Shown piece by piece: positions 8,806 to 18,754 of a DNA stretch of 64,000 nt. The notes under the pieces are model-generated. The model was not told where the DNA came from. It saw only the letters and a list, made by a program, of their open reading frames with translations, and did no database searches. Made by a program: the position numbers and the translations under genes. Origin of the DNA: JANWXD01 sp037446115 (GTDB taxonomy: Bacteria > Acidobacteriota > Terriglobia > Bryobacterales > Bryobacteraceae); contig JBBIJF010000003.1 in NCBI GenBank assembly GCA_037446115.1, positions 159,965-223,964 of the forward strand, written 5' to 3'. The first letter of the stretch is position 1. Each line of letters begins with the position of its first letter.

Positions 8806-9877
8806 GCGCACCGCTGTTTTCGACCGCCCGCTGAAAACCAGCCCTCTGCCCTTTTGGGAGCGCTCGCTCGTCCAGCTCACCCTGGTCCGCTTTCGCGAGT
8901 TCTGGCGCGAGCCGGAAGCCATTTTCTGGGTCTTCATTTTCCCGATCCTGCTCGCGGCCGGGCTGGGGATCGCCTTCCGCAGCCGTCCGGCTCAAGCTCT
9001 GACTGTCGGTGTCACCCACGGCAGCCTCGCCACTGCGCTGCGCTCCGATCCCGGCCTGTCGGTCCGCCTGGTAGATCCCAGGACCGCAGAGAACGAGCTC
9101 CGGCTGGGGCGAATCCAGGTCCTGGTCCTCCCGGCGGCCGGCGGAGGTGTACGCTTCCGCTATGACGACACGAACTCCGAAGCCCGTACGGCCCGGCTGC
9201 TTGCCGAACGCGCGCTCGAGCGAGCTGCAGGAGTGCGGGATGCCGTGCCGGTTGTCGCCGAGATCGTCCACGAACCCGGTTCCCGGTACATTGATTTTCT
9301 TGTGCCGGGACTGCTCGGCATGAACCTGATGGGCAGCGGCATCTGGGGCGTGGGATTCGCCATCGTGGATGCGCGGCGCAAGAAGCTGCTGAAGCGTCTG
9401 GTCGCCTCGCCCATGTCTCGCGCCGAATACCTGCTGTCGTTCATCCTTTCCCGCCTGATGCTGCTGCTGCTGGAAGTCACGGCTCTGGTGGGATTCGGTG
9501 CGCTGGCGTTCGGCGTGCCCTTGCACGGTTCGCTCTGGCAGTTCGGGATCCTGTGCCTGCTGGCTTCGCTCACCTTCAGCGCGCTCGGTCTGCTGATCGC
9601 CTCCCGGGCGCGCACCATTGAGGCGGCTTCAGGCCTGATGAATTTCGTCATGCTCCCCATGTGGGTCTTCTCCGGGGTCTTCTTCTCCTACGAGCGCTTT
9701 CCCGAGGTGTTTCATCCTTTCATTCGCGCTCTGCCACTGACGGCGGTGATTGATGCCTTGCGGGCCAGCATGCTACAGGGGGCGGGTCTCGAGAAACTAA
9801 CTCCGCAGATGGCCGTCATGGGCGCCTGGCTCGGCGTGAGTTTCTTTACGGCGCTCAAGCTTTTCCGCTGGCGGTAG
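8798..9877 (+). CDS. ABC-2 type transporter permease
   Basis: A 359-residue integral membrane subunit: one N-terminal helix (~residues 40-62, IFWVFIFPILLAAGLGIAF), an extracytoplasmic domain of ~130 residues, then five helices from ~168 including VPGLLGMNLMGSGIWGVGF and the ABC-2 core MLPMWVFSGVFFSYERFP. It is the partner of the preceding ATPase. The start follows GGGAGG at suitable spacing. Substrate not predictable. Confidence 0.9.
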   Translation: MNERTAVFDRPLKTSPLPFWERSLVQLTLVRFREFWREPEAIFWVFIFPILLAAGLGIAFRSRPAQALTVGVTHGSLATALRSDPGLSVRLVDPRTAENELRLGRIQVLVLPAAGGGVRFRYDDTNSEARTARLLAERALERAAGVRDAVPVVAEIVHEPGSRYIDFLVPGLLGMNLMGSGIWGVGFAIVDARRKKLLKRLVASPMSRAEYLLSFILSRLMLLLLEVTALVGFGALAFGVPLHGSLWQFGILCLLASLTFSALGLLIASRARTIEAASGLMNFVMLPMWVFSGVFFSYERFPEVFHPFIRALPLTAVIDALRASMLQGAGLEKLTPQMAVMGAWLGVSFFTALKLFRWR

Positions 9878-9913
9878 GCGGCGGCGTCGGCGGGCGCGCT
9901 ACAATGCTCCCCG

Positions 9914-12145
9914 ATGCTCCGCCGGTTCGCGCTTGTCCTGGTTATCTGCACAGCCTCCGCCGGCGGCGAGACGGTCCGGTTGCGCGGGCTCAAGCAGCAC
10001 GTCGAGATCCTGCGCGATCGCTGGGGCGTGCCCCACATCTATGCCCGCACGCAGGCGGACCTGTTTTTTGCGCAAGGCTACATGGCCGCCCGCGACCGGT
10101 TGTGGCAGATGGACCTGTGGCGGCGGATCGGCACCGGCGAACTTTCCGAAATTCTCGGTCCCGCCGCGCTCGAACGCGACCGGCTGGCGCGTGCGTTCCG
10201 CTTCCGCGGCGACTGGAACGCGGAGTGGTCCAGCTACGCCCCCGACGCCCGGGAGATCGTGGAGGCGTTTGTCTCCGGCATTAACGCCTACATTGACTCG
10301 CTGCGCGGCCGGCGGCCGCTGGAATTCCGCGTCGGAGGCTACGATCCGGAACCCTGGCGTCCCCAGGACGTCGTGGCCCGGATTGCGGGCCTGCTGATGA
10401 CGCGGAATCTTGTGAGCGAAGTGCGCCGGGCAGAAGACGCCCGCCGCTTTGGTCTGGAGACGGTCGAGCGATACATGCCCCCGGATCCGTTCGTCCGGCT
10501 CGAGATTCCCCACGGGCTGGACTTGGCCGACATCACAGGCGAGATCCTGCGCGCTTACACGGAAGCAACGGGCCCGCCTCGTTTCCCGGAGACGGAGGGA
10601 AGCAACAACTGGGTCGTGGACGGAACTCTCTCGAGCACCGGAAAGCCGCTGCTTGCCAACGACCCCCACCGCCCCGTTCAGATCCCTTCGCTGCGCAAGA
10701 CGGTGCACCTGGTGGGCCCTGGCTGGAACGCCATCGGCGCAGGGGAGCCGGCCCTTCCGGGGATCGCTCTCGGTCACAACGAGTACGTCGCCTTCGGCTT
10801 TACCATCGCGGCGATTGATCAGCAGGATCTGTACGTAGAGCGACTCAATCCCGAAAACTCTGACGAGTACTTCTACCGCGGCCGGTGGCGGCGCATCGAG
10901 ATCCAACGCGAGACTGTCACAGTCAAAGGCCGCTCTGCGCCTCAGGTGGTGGAGTTGCGGTACACAGTGCACGGCCCCCTGATTTCCGAAGACCGTTCGC
11001 GGCACCGAGCCTACGCGCTGCGCTGGGTCGGAACCGAGCCGGGAACCGCCGGATACCTGGCCGGCCTTTCCGTCGCGCGAGCGCGAAACTGGGGCGAGTT
11101 TTTTGCGGCGCTCGAGCGCTGGAAAGTGCCGCCCGAAAACATGCTTTATGCCGACACGGCCGGTAATATCGGCTGGCAGGTCGCGGGGCTCACCCCCATA
11201 CGCTCCAACTGGTCGGGGCTTTTTCCCGTGCCGGGGCATGCGGGTGAATACGAGTGGGCGGGCTTCCGCCGGCTCGACGAGCTCCCGCGCCTGTTCAATC
11301 CCTCCGCGCATTTCATCGCCACTGCCAATCACAACATCCTGCCGCCCGGGTTCAAGATTCCGCTCGGCTACGAGTGGGCGCCGCCGTTCCGCTTTCAGCG
11401 CATCCAGGAGGTGCTGTCGAGGGGCGGGAAGTTTACGGTTTCGGATTTCGAGCGGCTCCAGCAGGACGTCGTCTCGATCCCGGCAAGGCGGTTTCAGGAT
11501 ATCCTGCGGCGCGCGAATCTGCACCTCTCCGGTCGCAAAGCCGAAATTCTGCGGCGTATCCTCGGCTGGGACGCGGCGCTTGCGGCGGATTCTATGGAGG
11601 CCCTGATTTACGAGGTCTGGCTCGCGAAGCTCCCGGAAACCGTGTTCGGCCCTGAGCTGGGCAGCCGCATCAGTCTGGCGTCGCTGCTGTCGGAGCTGGA
11701 GAAGAATCCCCAAGCACGAGCGCTCGAGGCTGCCCTCGAGGCGGCGTTAGGCGAAATCGAATCGCGTTTCGGCGCGGACGAGTCGGCCTGGCGCTGGGGG
11801 CGGCTGCACGTGGTCGAATTCCGCCATCCTTTGGGTGTCGCGGCCTGGCGCCGCGGCCCGTTCGAGAGGCCGGGTGATGCTCATACCGTCAACGCCACCT
11901 CGGGCCCTTCCTTTCGCCAGACGGGCGGCGCTTCTTACCGTCAGATCTTCGACCTCAGCAACTGGGACCGGTCCGTCGCCACCAACGTTCCCGGCGAGTC
12001 CGGCGACCCCGCAAGCCGGCACTACGACGACTTGATCGGCGAATGGCTTGCGGGCAAGTACCATCCGTTACCTTTTTCCCGCCCGGCCGTCGAAGCCGCT
12101 GCCGTGGAGAGGATCATGTTGGTTCCGTCCGGGGAAGGGAACTGA
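9914..12145 (+). CDS. Penicillin acylase family protein (Ntn hydrolase)
   Basis: A 743-residue secreted precursor with a short signal peptide (MLRRFALVLVICTASAGG). The alpha-chain motif FFAQGYMAARDRLWQMDLWRR (residues ~51-71) and the nucleophile region ETEGSNNWVVDG fit the penicillin amidase/acyl-homoserine lactone acylase family. Ser230 should become the N-terminal catalytic residue of the beta chain after self-cleavage. These enzymes hydrolyse amide bonds in the periplasm; antibiotic, AHL or peptide substrates cannot be told apart here. Its last ~14 codons lie inside a direct repeat whose second, decayed copy is at 13.58-13.69 kb. Confidence 0.88.
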   Translation: MLRRFALVLVICTASAGGETVRLRGLKQHVEILRDRWGVPHIYARTQADLFFAQGYMAARDRLWQMDLWRRIGTGELSEILGPAALERDRLARAFRFRGDWNAEWSSYAPDAREIVEAFVSGINAYIDSLRGRRPLEFRVGGYDPEPWRPQDVVARIAGLLMTRNLVSEVRRAEDARRFGLETVERYMPPDPFVRLEIPHGLDLADITGEILRAYTEATGPPRFPETEGSNNWVVDGTLSSTGKPLLANDPHRPVQIPSLRKTVHLVGPGWNAIGAGEPALPGIALGHNEYVAFGFTIAAIDQQDLYVERLNPENSDEYFYRGRWRRIEIQRETVTVKGRSAPQVVELRYTVHGPLISEDRSRHRAYALRWVGTEPGTAGYLAGLSVARARNWGEFFAALERWKVPPENMLYADTAGNIGWQVAGLTPIRSNWSGLFPVPGHAGEYEWAGFRRLDELPRLFNPSAHFIATANHNILPPGFKIPLGYEWAPPFRFQRIQEVLSRGGKFTVSDFERLQQDVVSIPARRFQDILRRANLHLSGRKAEILRRILGWDAALAADSMEALIYEVWLAKLPETVFGPELGSRISLASLLSELEKNPQARALEAALEAALGEIESRFGADESAWRWGRLHVVEFRHPLGVAAWRRGPFERPGDAHTVNATSGPSFRQTGGASYRQIFDLSNWDRSVATNVPGESGDPASRHYDDLIGEWLAGKYHPLPFSRPAVEAAAVERIMLVPSGEGN

Positions 12146-12211
12146 AGCTGCCTGTCTCGAGCCCGCAGCACCTGCAGGAGCACGAGGCGGAACTTCTCCA
12201 TCTCTGCGGCT
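12102..12211. repeat. Direct repeat, copy A (acylase end + aminotransferase 3' end)
   Basis: About 110 bp, repeated in the same orientation at 13578-13688. Bases 12160-12211 are identical to 13637-13688 (52 of 52); the rest is about 80% alike by eye. This copy holds the intact end of the acylase gene followed by an orphan copy of the last codons (minus strand, MEKFRLVLLQVLRA) of the aminotransferase at 13634-14746, without its stop codon. Confidence 0.9.
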
Positions 12212-12354
12212 CCAGGGTCGGGTCGCCTAGGTGAGGCGCCCCGCGGATGGTGGCGCGTATTCGCAACAGATCCAGCCCTCGGCATGCTCGATCCGGCTTC
12301 CGGTGTTTCTGGAGAACCCCAAGCGGCCCTACCCTGGATGCTTTCGGGCTGCCG

Positions 12355-12945
12355 TTACTTAGCGCGTCCCAGCAGTTGCTCCAGTTCGCGTTTCTCTGCG
12401 GCCAGCTTCGCTGACGCCTTCCAGTTCAGAAGTGCGATTCCAGCCCCGGCCGCGAGCATGAATCCCGTCATGGCCAAGCCGAGCACCGTCGCGTGATCGG
12501 CGCCAAGACTGGAGATTAGAAGTCCTATCGTCAACGGCAGCACGTACCACGCCCACGCGGTCCTGGTCAGCAGGATCTGGCGTTCGTACTTGACCAGTAA
12601 CGCTTCCTCGTAGGCCTTGCCCGAGGACTCCGGCAAAGGGGCCTGCCTGGATCGCTGCATGAGCCACAGGAACCCTGTAATCCACAGGGCACTGAGGCTC
12701 ACGATGCTGTGACCGATCTGCTGGAGCGGCGTCCGCGCATTCCACGCAAACACCGCAAACGTCACGGCGACGATAATACACGCCGCGTACTCGCGGACAT
12801 TCCGCCAATAGATAATTCGCTCAAATTCTCTTTTGCGTCTTTCAACCAGTTCCATGATTCCACGCACCTCCTTGTCAGAACTCGGCGGCTCCAGCCGCTG
12901 CCAGAGCCGGTACAGCTCGTCGTTGCGTTCCAAGCTTGTGCTCAC
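12355..12945 (-). CDS. Four-helix membrane protein, probable sigma-factor partner
   Basis: A 196-residue protein with a charged cytoplasmic N-terminus (~residues 1-48, rich in Arg/Glu) and four hydrophobic segments at roughly 51-69, 76-96, 128-146 and 150-172, ending in a Lys/Glu-rich tail. No zinc-finger anti-sigma motif (HxxxCxxC) is present. Its start overlaps the stop of the upstream ECF sigma-factor gene by four bases, so the two are co-translated; regulation of that sigma factor (anti-sigma role) is inferred only from this linkage. Confidence 0.65.
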   Translation of the reverse strand: MSTSLERNDELYRLWQRLEPPSSDKEVRGIMELVERRKREFERIIYWRNVREYAACIIVAVTFAVFAWNARTPLQQIGHSIVSLSALWITGFLWLMQRSRQAPLPESSGKAYEEALLVKYERQILLTRTAWAWYVLPLTIGLLISSLGADHATVLGLAMTGFMLAAGAGIALLNWKASAKLAAEKRELEQLLGRAK

Positions 12946-13487
12946 GACCTCACCGTCCTCGCTTTGGCGTTTTGTAGCTGATCGGCCAACTTCTGCCTGA
13001 TTCTTGACAGGCGCACCGTCACGTTGCTCCGCGTTAGACCCGTAACCGCCTCGATCTCTGCCGTCGAGAGGCCCTCAAGGTAGAGCAGCACCAGGCGTCG
13101 GTCCTCGAAAGGCAGCTCCCGAACCAAACGCTGAAGCATCTGCTGCTTTTGCACTTCGGCCACCCGGGATTCCGTGTCGCCGCCGCTTGGAAGGTCCGTC
13201 TCGCCCCTGACTGGCCGCTCCCGCTCGACTCGCCTGCGCGCCTTGGCCGCAAATGTCAGGGCAATGTTGTGCGCGATCCGGTATAGCCACGTCCGCTCGC
13301 TGCACTCGCCTCGAAAGCGCGCCAGCGCAGTCCAGAGCGCCAAGGCAATTTCCTGAAACAGATCCTCGCTCTCGGCGTGGCCCTCGCAGTAGGAATGGCA
13401 CAGGCGGCGCAACGCGGGCTCGTATTTTTCGAGCAACGCCACGTAGCACTCTCGATAGCTCCTTTCCGCACCCACTTTCGCCCTCAC
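12942..13487 (-). CDS. ECF-type RNA polymerase sigma factor
   Basis: A 181-residue sigma-70 family member. Region 2 is visible as ESEDLFQEIALALWTALARF with WLYRIAHNIALTF (residues ~40-80), and region 4 as LPFEDRRLVLLYLEGLSTAEIEAVTGLTRSNVTVRLSRIRQKL in pieces near residues 125-168. Starts at GTG 13487. It directs RNA polymerase to a small regulon, often including its own promoter. The downstream membrane protein is the likely partner. The pair sits alone between the two copies of a ~110 bp direct repeat. Confidence 0.9.
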   Translation of the reverse strand: MRAKVGAERSYRECYVALLEKYEPALRRLCHSYCEGHAESEDLFQEIALALWTALARFRGECSERTWLYRIAHNIALTFAAKARRRVERERPVRGETDLPSGGDTESRVAEVQKQQMLQRLVRELPFEDRRLVLLYLEGLSTAEIEAVTGLTRSNVTVRLSRIRQKLADQLQNAKARTVRS

Positions 13488-13577
13488 TGCAGGTAGTCAG
13501 CTTTCCGCTGATTTTGCTACAGCCGATTTTTCCGGCAGCCATTGCGACAGCGCCACCGGCCACGGGCAGCCGGGGTT

Positions 13578-13688
13578 TGCCGTGGAGGGATCGTGCTGGT
13601 TCCGTTCGGGCAAGGGAAGTGCAACTGCCTGGCTCAAGCCCGCAGCACCTGCAGGAGCACGAGGCGGAACTTCTCCATCTCTGCGGCT
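13578..13688. repeat. Direct repeat, copy B
   Basis: Second copy of the 12102-12211 repeat. Here the aminotransferase end is intact, with its stop at 13634-13636, while the part that matches the end of the penicillin acylase gene is diverged and carries a one-base deletion, so it no longer codes. The two copies therefore hold complementary functional halves. Confidence 0.9.
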
Positions 13689-14746
13689 GTGCCGATGCTC
13701 ACGCGCATCATCCGGTCCAGGGGCGGGAACGGCCGTCCCGGCGCCACGCCCCTGCGGTACATCGCGGGGAGTACTTCCCGGACGTCGCGCCCGACGTCAA
13801 TCATCACGAAGTTGGCCTGCGATTCGATGAAGCCGAAGCCCTGCTGCTTGAGCCACGCGTACAACTCGCTCCGTAAGCGGGCAACGCGTGCGCGCCGTTC
13901 CGGGATCAGCGTCGCTTTCTCTTCGAGAGCCGCCAGCACGCCTCGTGCGCTCACGATCGAGATCACGTTGTCGCGGAACGGCTCCATGCGCCGGATCAAC
14001 TCCGGCCTGGCGCAGCCGAAGCCCACGCGCAGCCCGGCCATGCCGTAAATCTTCGAGAACGTGCGGGCCACGATCACGTCCTTGCCCTCCTGCACGTACG
14101 TCAGCGCGCTGGCCAGATCCGGGCTGTCCCCGAAGTGGATGTAGGCCTCGTCCACCAAAACCACCGTGTTGGCCGGCAAATTCCTCACCAGCCACTCGAC
14201 TTCGCTCTTCGGCGTCACCGCCCCTGTGGGGTTGTTCGGGTTACATAGATAGAGCAGCCCCCCTCCGGCTTTGGCGGCGGCGGCAGCCATCTGCCGGACG
14301 TCGGCGGCGTAGCGCTCCGTGAGCGGGACGCGAATCACCGATCGTCCGAGCGCGCGGGCGATCGCGTCCGGCGCCTCGAAGGTGGGCCACATCGTGATCA
14401 GCGGACGGTCCGGGGCTGTGAAGGCGTCAATGGCCGCATGGAGGATCTCGCTCGAGCCGGCGCCTACCAGGACCTGCTCCCGGTCCAGCCCCTCGCTGCG
14501 TGCCACGGCGGCGTAGAATTCGCCGAACTCCTGATAGTGGTAGCGCCAGCACTGCGGCAGCATCTCTCGCATGGCCTCGACCGCCTTCGGGCAGGGGCCG
14601 TCGGGGTTTTCGTTGGCGTTCAGCCAGACCATGTCGCGCCCGAGCTCGCCGCGCACCAGCGCCCGTTGCGCCAGGGCCCGCTCGCTCCAGACTCCCGCGC
14701 CCGCAGTCGCCCCGACCGTCTGCACAAAAACGCGTCGTGAGATCAT
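13634..14746 (-). CDS. Tat-exported PLP-dependent aminotransferase (HisC-like)
   Basis: A 370-residue fold-type I aminotransferase resembling histidinol-phosphate aminotransferase. Visible motifs: LNANENPDGPCP (substrate region), YLCNPNNPTGAV (PLP phosphate/ring), DEAYIHFGD, the Schiff-base lysine in RTFSKIYGMAGLRVG, and the C-terminal Arg in RVSIGTAAEM. Unusually, it begins MISRRVFVQTVGATAGAG, a twin-arginine signal followed by a hydrophobic stretch and an Ala-rich cleavage region (ALA near 25), so it is probably folded with PLP in the cytoplasm and exported. A periplasmic amino-acid-modifying role is inferred; it is unlikely to be the biosynthetic HisC. Confidence 0.85.
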   Translation of the reverse strand: MISRRVFVQTVGATAGAGVWSERALAQRALVRGELGRDMVWLNANENPDGPCPKAVEAMREMLPQCWRYHYQEFGEFYAAVARSEGLDREQVLVGAGSSEILHAAIDAFTAPDRPLITMWPTFEAPDAIARALGRSVIRVPLTERYAADVRQMAAAAAKAGGGLLYLCNPNNPTGAVTPKSEVEWLVRNLPANTVVLVDEAYIHFGDSPDLASALTYVQEGKDVIVARTFSKIYGMAGLRVGFGCARPELIRRMEPFRDNVISIVSARGVLAALEEKATLIPERRARVARLRSELYAWLKQQGFGFIESQANFVMIDVGRDVREVLPAMYRRGVAPGRPFPPLDRMMRVSIGTAAEMEKFRLVLLQVLRA

Positions 14747-14796
14747 GGCCGTGCTCCCGTCCGCCGCGGCGGACTGTTCTACAATCTTCCTACACT

Positions 14797-15621
14797 GTGG
14801 GCGTACACGTTGACGAGGAGCGCCGCTTTTTCGACGAATTCTACCGCCGTCTGCTTTCCTGCCCCGACCATGCTTTGATCGGCGATCTTGCCGCCTTCCG
14901 GCGCTTTTTGGACGATCCGCAACATCCCTTTTTCGAACGCCGCCGCCTTTATGCAGCCGCGCTGGAGCGCCTCCTGGAGACGCCCGTCCGCGGCCTGAAC
15001 GTTCTGGACTACGGCTGCGGTCCGGGCGACTGGGGCGTCATGCTGGCCACCGAGGGAGCCAACGTGACGCTGCTCGACCTGTCGCCGGCCGCGGTTGAAC
15101 TTGGCTTGCGGCGGGCCCGTGCCAACGGCGTGGCGCACCGCGTTCGCGGAATTGCCCGCGACGCCTCCGACTTGAGCTGCTTTCGGGATGGTGAGTTCGA
15201 TCTCGTCTTCGCCGGCGCCGCGCTCCATCACACGCTCAAGTACCCAAACAGCCTGGAAGAACTCGCCCGTGTGGTCAAAGCGGGAGGCCGTCTGGTGCTC
15301 GCCGAGACCTACGGCAACAACCCGCTGTTAAACCTTGCGCGGCGCCTCCGTGCTCGCTGGAGCCGGGAACCCGCCGAACAGGGCGAAGAAATCGTCATCA
15401 GCGATCGCGAAATTGCGCAGCTCCGCCGCTACTTCTCCTCCGTAGAGATCCAGCCCCTCAACCTGCTCGCCATGGCGAAGCGGCTGTGCCGGGGTCATTT
15501 CGGCAGCTCTGCGGTGCGGGCGACTCTCGGTGTGCTGGAGGCCGCCGATGAGTTGCTCCTGAAGTGGTGGCCCGGGCTGCGGCGCTACTGCGGGGAAGTC
15601 GTGATCGCGGCGCGGAAGTAG
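14797..15621 (+). CDS. Class I SAM-dependent methyltransferase
   Basis: A 274-residue methyltransferase. SAM motif I is VLDYGCGPGDWG (residues ~70-81), followed by VTLLDLSPAAVELG (acidic motif II) and FDLVFAGAALHHT (motif IV), then LARVVKAGGRLVLAE. This is the Methyltransf_11/25 type; the acceptor (lipid, quinone, polyketide, sugar) is not identifiable. It starts at GTG 14797, diverging from the aminotransferase with a 50-base gap. The C-terminal region is hydrophobic (LLLKWWPGLRRYC), hinting at a membrane-associated substrate. Confidence 0.82.
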   Translation: MGVHVDEERRFFDEFYRRLLSCPDHALIGDLAAFRRFLDDPQHPFFERRRLYAAALERLLETPVRGLNVLDYGCGPGDWGVMLATEGANVTLLDLSPAAVELGLRRARANGVAHRVRGIARDASDLSCFRDGEFDLVFAGAALHHTLKYPNSLEELARVVKAGGRLVLAETYGNNPLLNLARRLRARWSREPAEQGEEIVISDREIAQLRRYFSSVEIQPLNLLAMAKRLCRGHFGSSAVRATLGVLEAADELLLKWWPGLRRYCGEVVIAARK

Positions 15622-15631
15622 GCGCCGTTCT

Positions 15632-16231
15632 TTACTTCAACTCCAGAATCTCTTTTTCTTTGACCTTGGAGGCCTGCTCGATCTTCTGCGTGTAGGTGTC
15701 GGTGAGCTTCTGAATCTCATCGAGCGCCCGCCGCTCCTCGTCTTCGCTGATCACCTTGTCCTTCAGCAGCTTCTTGATGGCTTCGTTGGCGTCCCGGCGG
15801 ATGTTGCGCACCGCCACCCGGTGCTCCTCGGTGATGGCGTGAAGATGTTTGACCAGCTCGCGCCGCCGCTCCTCGGTAAGCGGAGGGATCGGGATGCGGA
15901 TGACTTTGCCGTCGTTCATCGGATTCAGCCCCAGATCCGAGGCGCGGATGGCTTTTTCGATGGCTCCGATCTGGGACACGTCCCAGGGTTGAACCGTGAT
16001 CAGCGAGGGCTCCGGCACGTGGAGGGTGGCGAGCTGGTTGAGCGGCGTGGGCGTGCCGTAGTAGTCCACGCGGATGGGATCGAGCAGGCTCACCGATGCC
16101 CGCCCGGTGCGGATTCCAGCCATTTCGTGCTGGAGGTCGCTCAGGGCTTTCTCCATCCGCGCCCTCGCGTTGGCTTCGATCTCCTTGACCGATGGAAAAG
16201 TCTGGCCGGCGGCCGGCTGCCCTTGCTTCAT
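15632..16231 (-). CDS. frr: Ribosome recycling factor
   Basis: A 199-residue RRF that splits post-termination ribosomes together with EF-G. The signature IRTGRASVSLLDPIRVDYYG and the C-terminal RRDANEAIKKLLKDK are clear. The protein has about 14 extra N-terminal residues compared with the usual 185-residue family, but the start is well supported: AGGAGGG lies eight to nine bases before the ATG. Last gene of the rplM-rpsI-rpsB-tsf-pyrH-frr block, 32 bases behind pyrH. Confidence 0.97.
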   Translation of the reverse strand: MKQGQPAAGQTFPSVKEIEANARARMEKALSDLQHEMAGIRTGRASVSLLDPIRVDYYGTPTPLNQLATLHVPEPSLITVQPWDVSQIGAIEKAIRASDLGLNPMNDGKVIRIPIPPLTEERRRELVKHLHAITEEHRVAVRNIRRDANEAIKKLLKDKVISEDEERRALDEIQKLTDTYTQKIEQASKVKEKEILELK

Positions 16232-16263
16232 AAAGCTCCCTCCTGTCTTCGGAAACCGGGGGC

Positions 16264-16968
16264 TCAGGCGTGGATCAGCGTGCCCACGGTTTCACCCATC
16301 GAAATACGCATTATATTTCCCGGCTCGGTGAGATTGAAAACCACGATAGGAAGACCGTTATCGCGGCACATGGCGATGGAGGCGGCATCCATCACCTTCA
16401 AGCCGCGCGCCAGGACTTCCTGAAACGAGATCTGCCGAAACAGGACGGCGTCCGGGTGTTGCTCCGGGTCCTTGTCGAACACCCCTGCGACCCGGGTCCC
16501 TTTGGCGAGCAGCTCCGCCTGGATCTCCAGTGCGCGAAGCGCCGCCGCCGTATCCGTAGACACGTACGGGTTGGAGGTCCCTCCGGCGAAAATCACCACG
16601 CGCCCCTTTTCCAGGTGTCGCAGCGCTCGCGCCGCCGAGTGCGGCTCCGCGATGCGCGGCATCTCGATCGCCGAGAGGACCCGCGCCGGCACGCCCGCGG
16701 CCTCCACTGCGTCGGCCAGCGCCAGGGCGTTGATCACGGTCGCCAGCATGCCCATGGTGTCCGCCGTCACGCGCCGGACCTCTCGAGCCGCCACACCCCG
16801 GATAAAGTTCCCCCCGCCGATCACGACGCCGAGCTGGATGCCCGCGCGGGCAACCTCCGTGAGTTCGCCGGCTAGAGCTACCGCACGCTCTGCGCTGAAA
16901 CCCCTGCCGTCCGGACCGGCCACCGCCTCGCCGCTCAGCTTGAGCAGGATCCGCCGGTAGCGCGCCAC
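16264..16968 (-). CDS. pyrH: Uridylate kinase
   Basis: A 234-residue UMP kinase (UMP + ATP to UDP + ADP; pyrimidine nucleotide synthesis), of the bacterial amino-acid-kinase fold. Seen: RILLKLSGEA at the N-terminus, VIGGGNFIRG, MGMLATVINALAL and GTSNPYVSTDTAAALRA. Starts at GTG 16968, 13 bases after tsf, in the usual place between tsf and frr. Length is normal. Confidence 0.97.
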   Translation of the reverse strand: MARYRRILLKLSGEAVAGPDGRGFSAERAVALAGELTEVARAGIQLGVVIGGGNFIRGVAAREVRRVTADTMGMLATVINALALADAVEAAGVPARVLSAIEMPRIAEPHSAARALRHLEKGRVVIFAGGTSNPYVSTDTAAALRALEIQAELLAKGTRVAGVFDKDPEQHPDAVLFRQISFQEVLARGLKVMDAASIAMCRDNGLPIVVFNLTEPGNIMRISMGETVGTLIHA

Positions 16969-16981
16969 GCCTCTGTCCTCG

Positions 16982-17632
16982 TCAGGCCTGCGGCACCGAG
17001 ACGCCGGCCGGTGACTGTGCTTCCGGCTCCGGCTGCGAATCGCCTACCTTGAAACGCACAAAGCGCGAAACCGTGATGTTTTCTCCGATCTTGGCGATCT
17101 TGGTTTTGATCAGATCTCCCACCGTGAGCGAGTTGTCTTTGATGAACGGCTGATCGTACAGGCAGACCTCTTCAAAGAACTTGGCCAGCCGCCCTTCCAC
17201 GATCTTGTCGGCCACATGCGGCGGCTTGCCTTCGGCCAGCACCCGCGCGCGCTGGATCTCCCGCTCCTTTTCCACCACCTCCGCCGGCACGTCCTCGCGC
17301 CGGATGTATTTGGGATCCGCCGCCGCCACCTGCATGGCGATGTCGTGCACCAGCTCGCGGAACTCTTCGGTGCGGGCCACAAAGTCGGTCTCGCAGTTCA
17401 CTTCCACGAGCACTCCGATCTGCGAGCCGGCATGAATGTAGCTGCCGATCAGGCCCTGCTTCGTGCTGCGGCTGGCCTTCTTGGCAGCCGAGGCGAGGCC
17501 CCATTTGCGCAGCACCACCACGGCCTCCTCCATGTCGCCTCCGGTCTCCTGGAGCGCTTTCTTACACTCCAGAATCCCCGCGCCGGTACGCTCGCGGAGC
17601 TGTTTCACCATTTGCGCAGTGATTTCCGCCAT
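16982..17632 (-). CDS. tsf: Translation elongation factor Ts
   Basis: A 216-residue guanine-nucleotide exchange factor for EF-Tu. The N-terminal UBA-like domain has VKQLRERTGAGILECKKAL, and the core has VEVNCETDFVART. It is short: E. coli EF-Ts has about 280 residues, and here one dimerisation subdomain is missing, as in many non-proteobacterial EF-Ts. The ATG giving MAEITAQMV is chosen over an upstream ATG that would add five residues. Confidence 0.96.
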   Translation of the reverse strand: MAEITAQMVKQLRERTGAGILECKKALQETGGDMEEAVVVLRKWGLASAAKKASRSTKQGLIGSYIHAGSQIGVLVEVNCETDFVARTEEFRELVHDIAMQVAAADPKYIRREDVPAEVVEKEREIQRARVLAEGKPPHVADKIVEGRLAKFFEEVCLYDQPFIKDNSLTVGDLIKTKIAKIGENITVSRFVRFKVGDSQPEPEAQSPAGVSVPQA

Positions 17633-17685
17633 CGCTTCCTGTCTCAATCCCTTCCTCGTTGTTGGTGTGAGTTGCGGAGGCGCCC

Positions 17686-18618
<933 letters not shown>

Positions 18619-18754
18619 ACTGCCTCCTTGATCGTCGCCTGTGATATCCCCGTGCGCGGCCCAAAGCGAAATTTGCGCACGGCAAATGCAGCCGCAAGCG
18701 AAGGCGCAGCCCCGGCGCTGCACCGCCGCCGGCCGGCTGCTCCGGATCGCATGA

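Noticed and set aside
9899..11713. 604-codon minus-strand frame opposite the penicillin acylase
   Set aside because: Pro/Arg/His-rich shadow of a GC-rich gene; the plus strand has clear family motifs.
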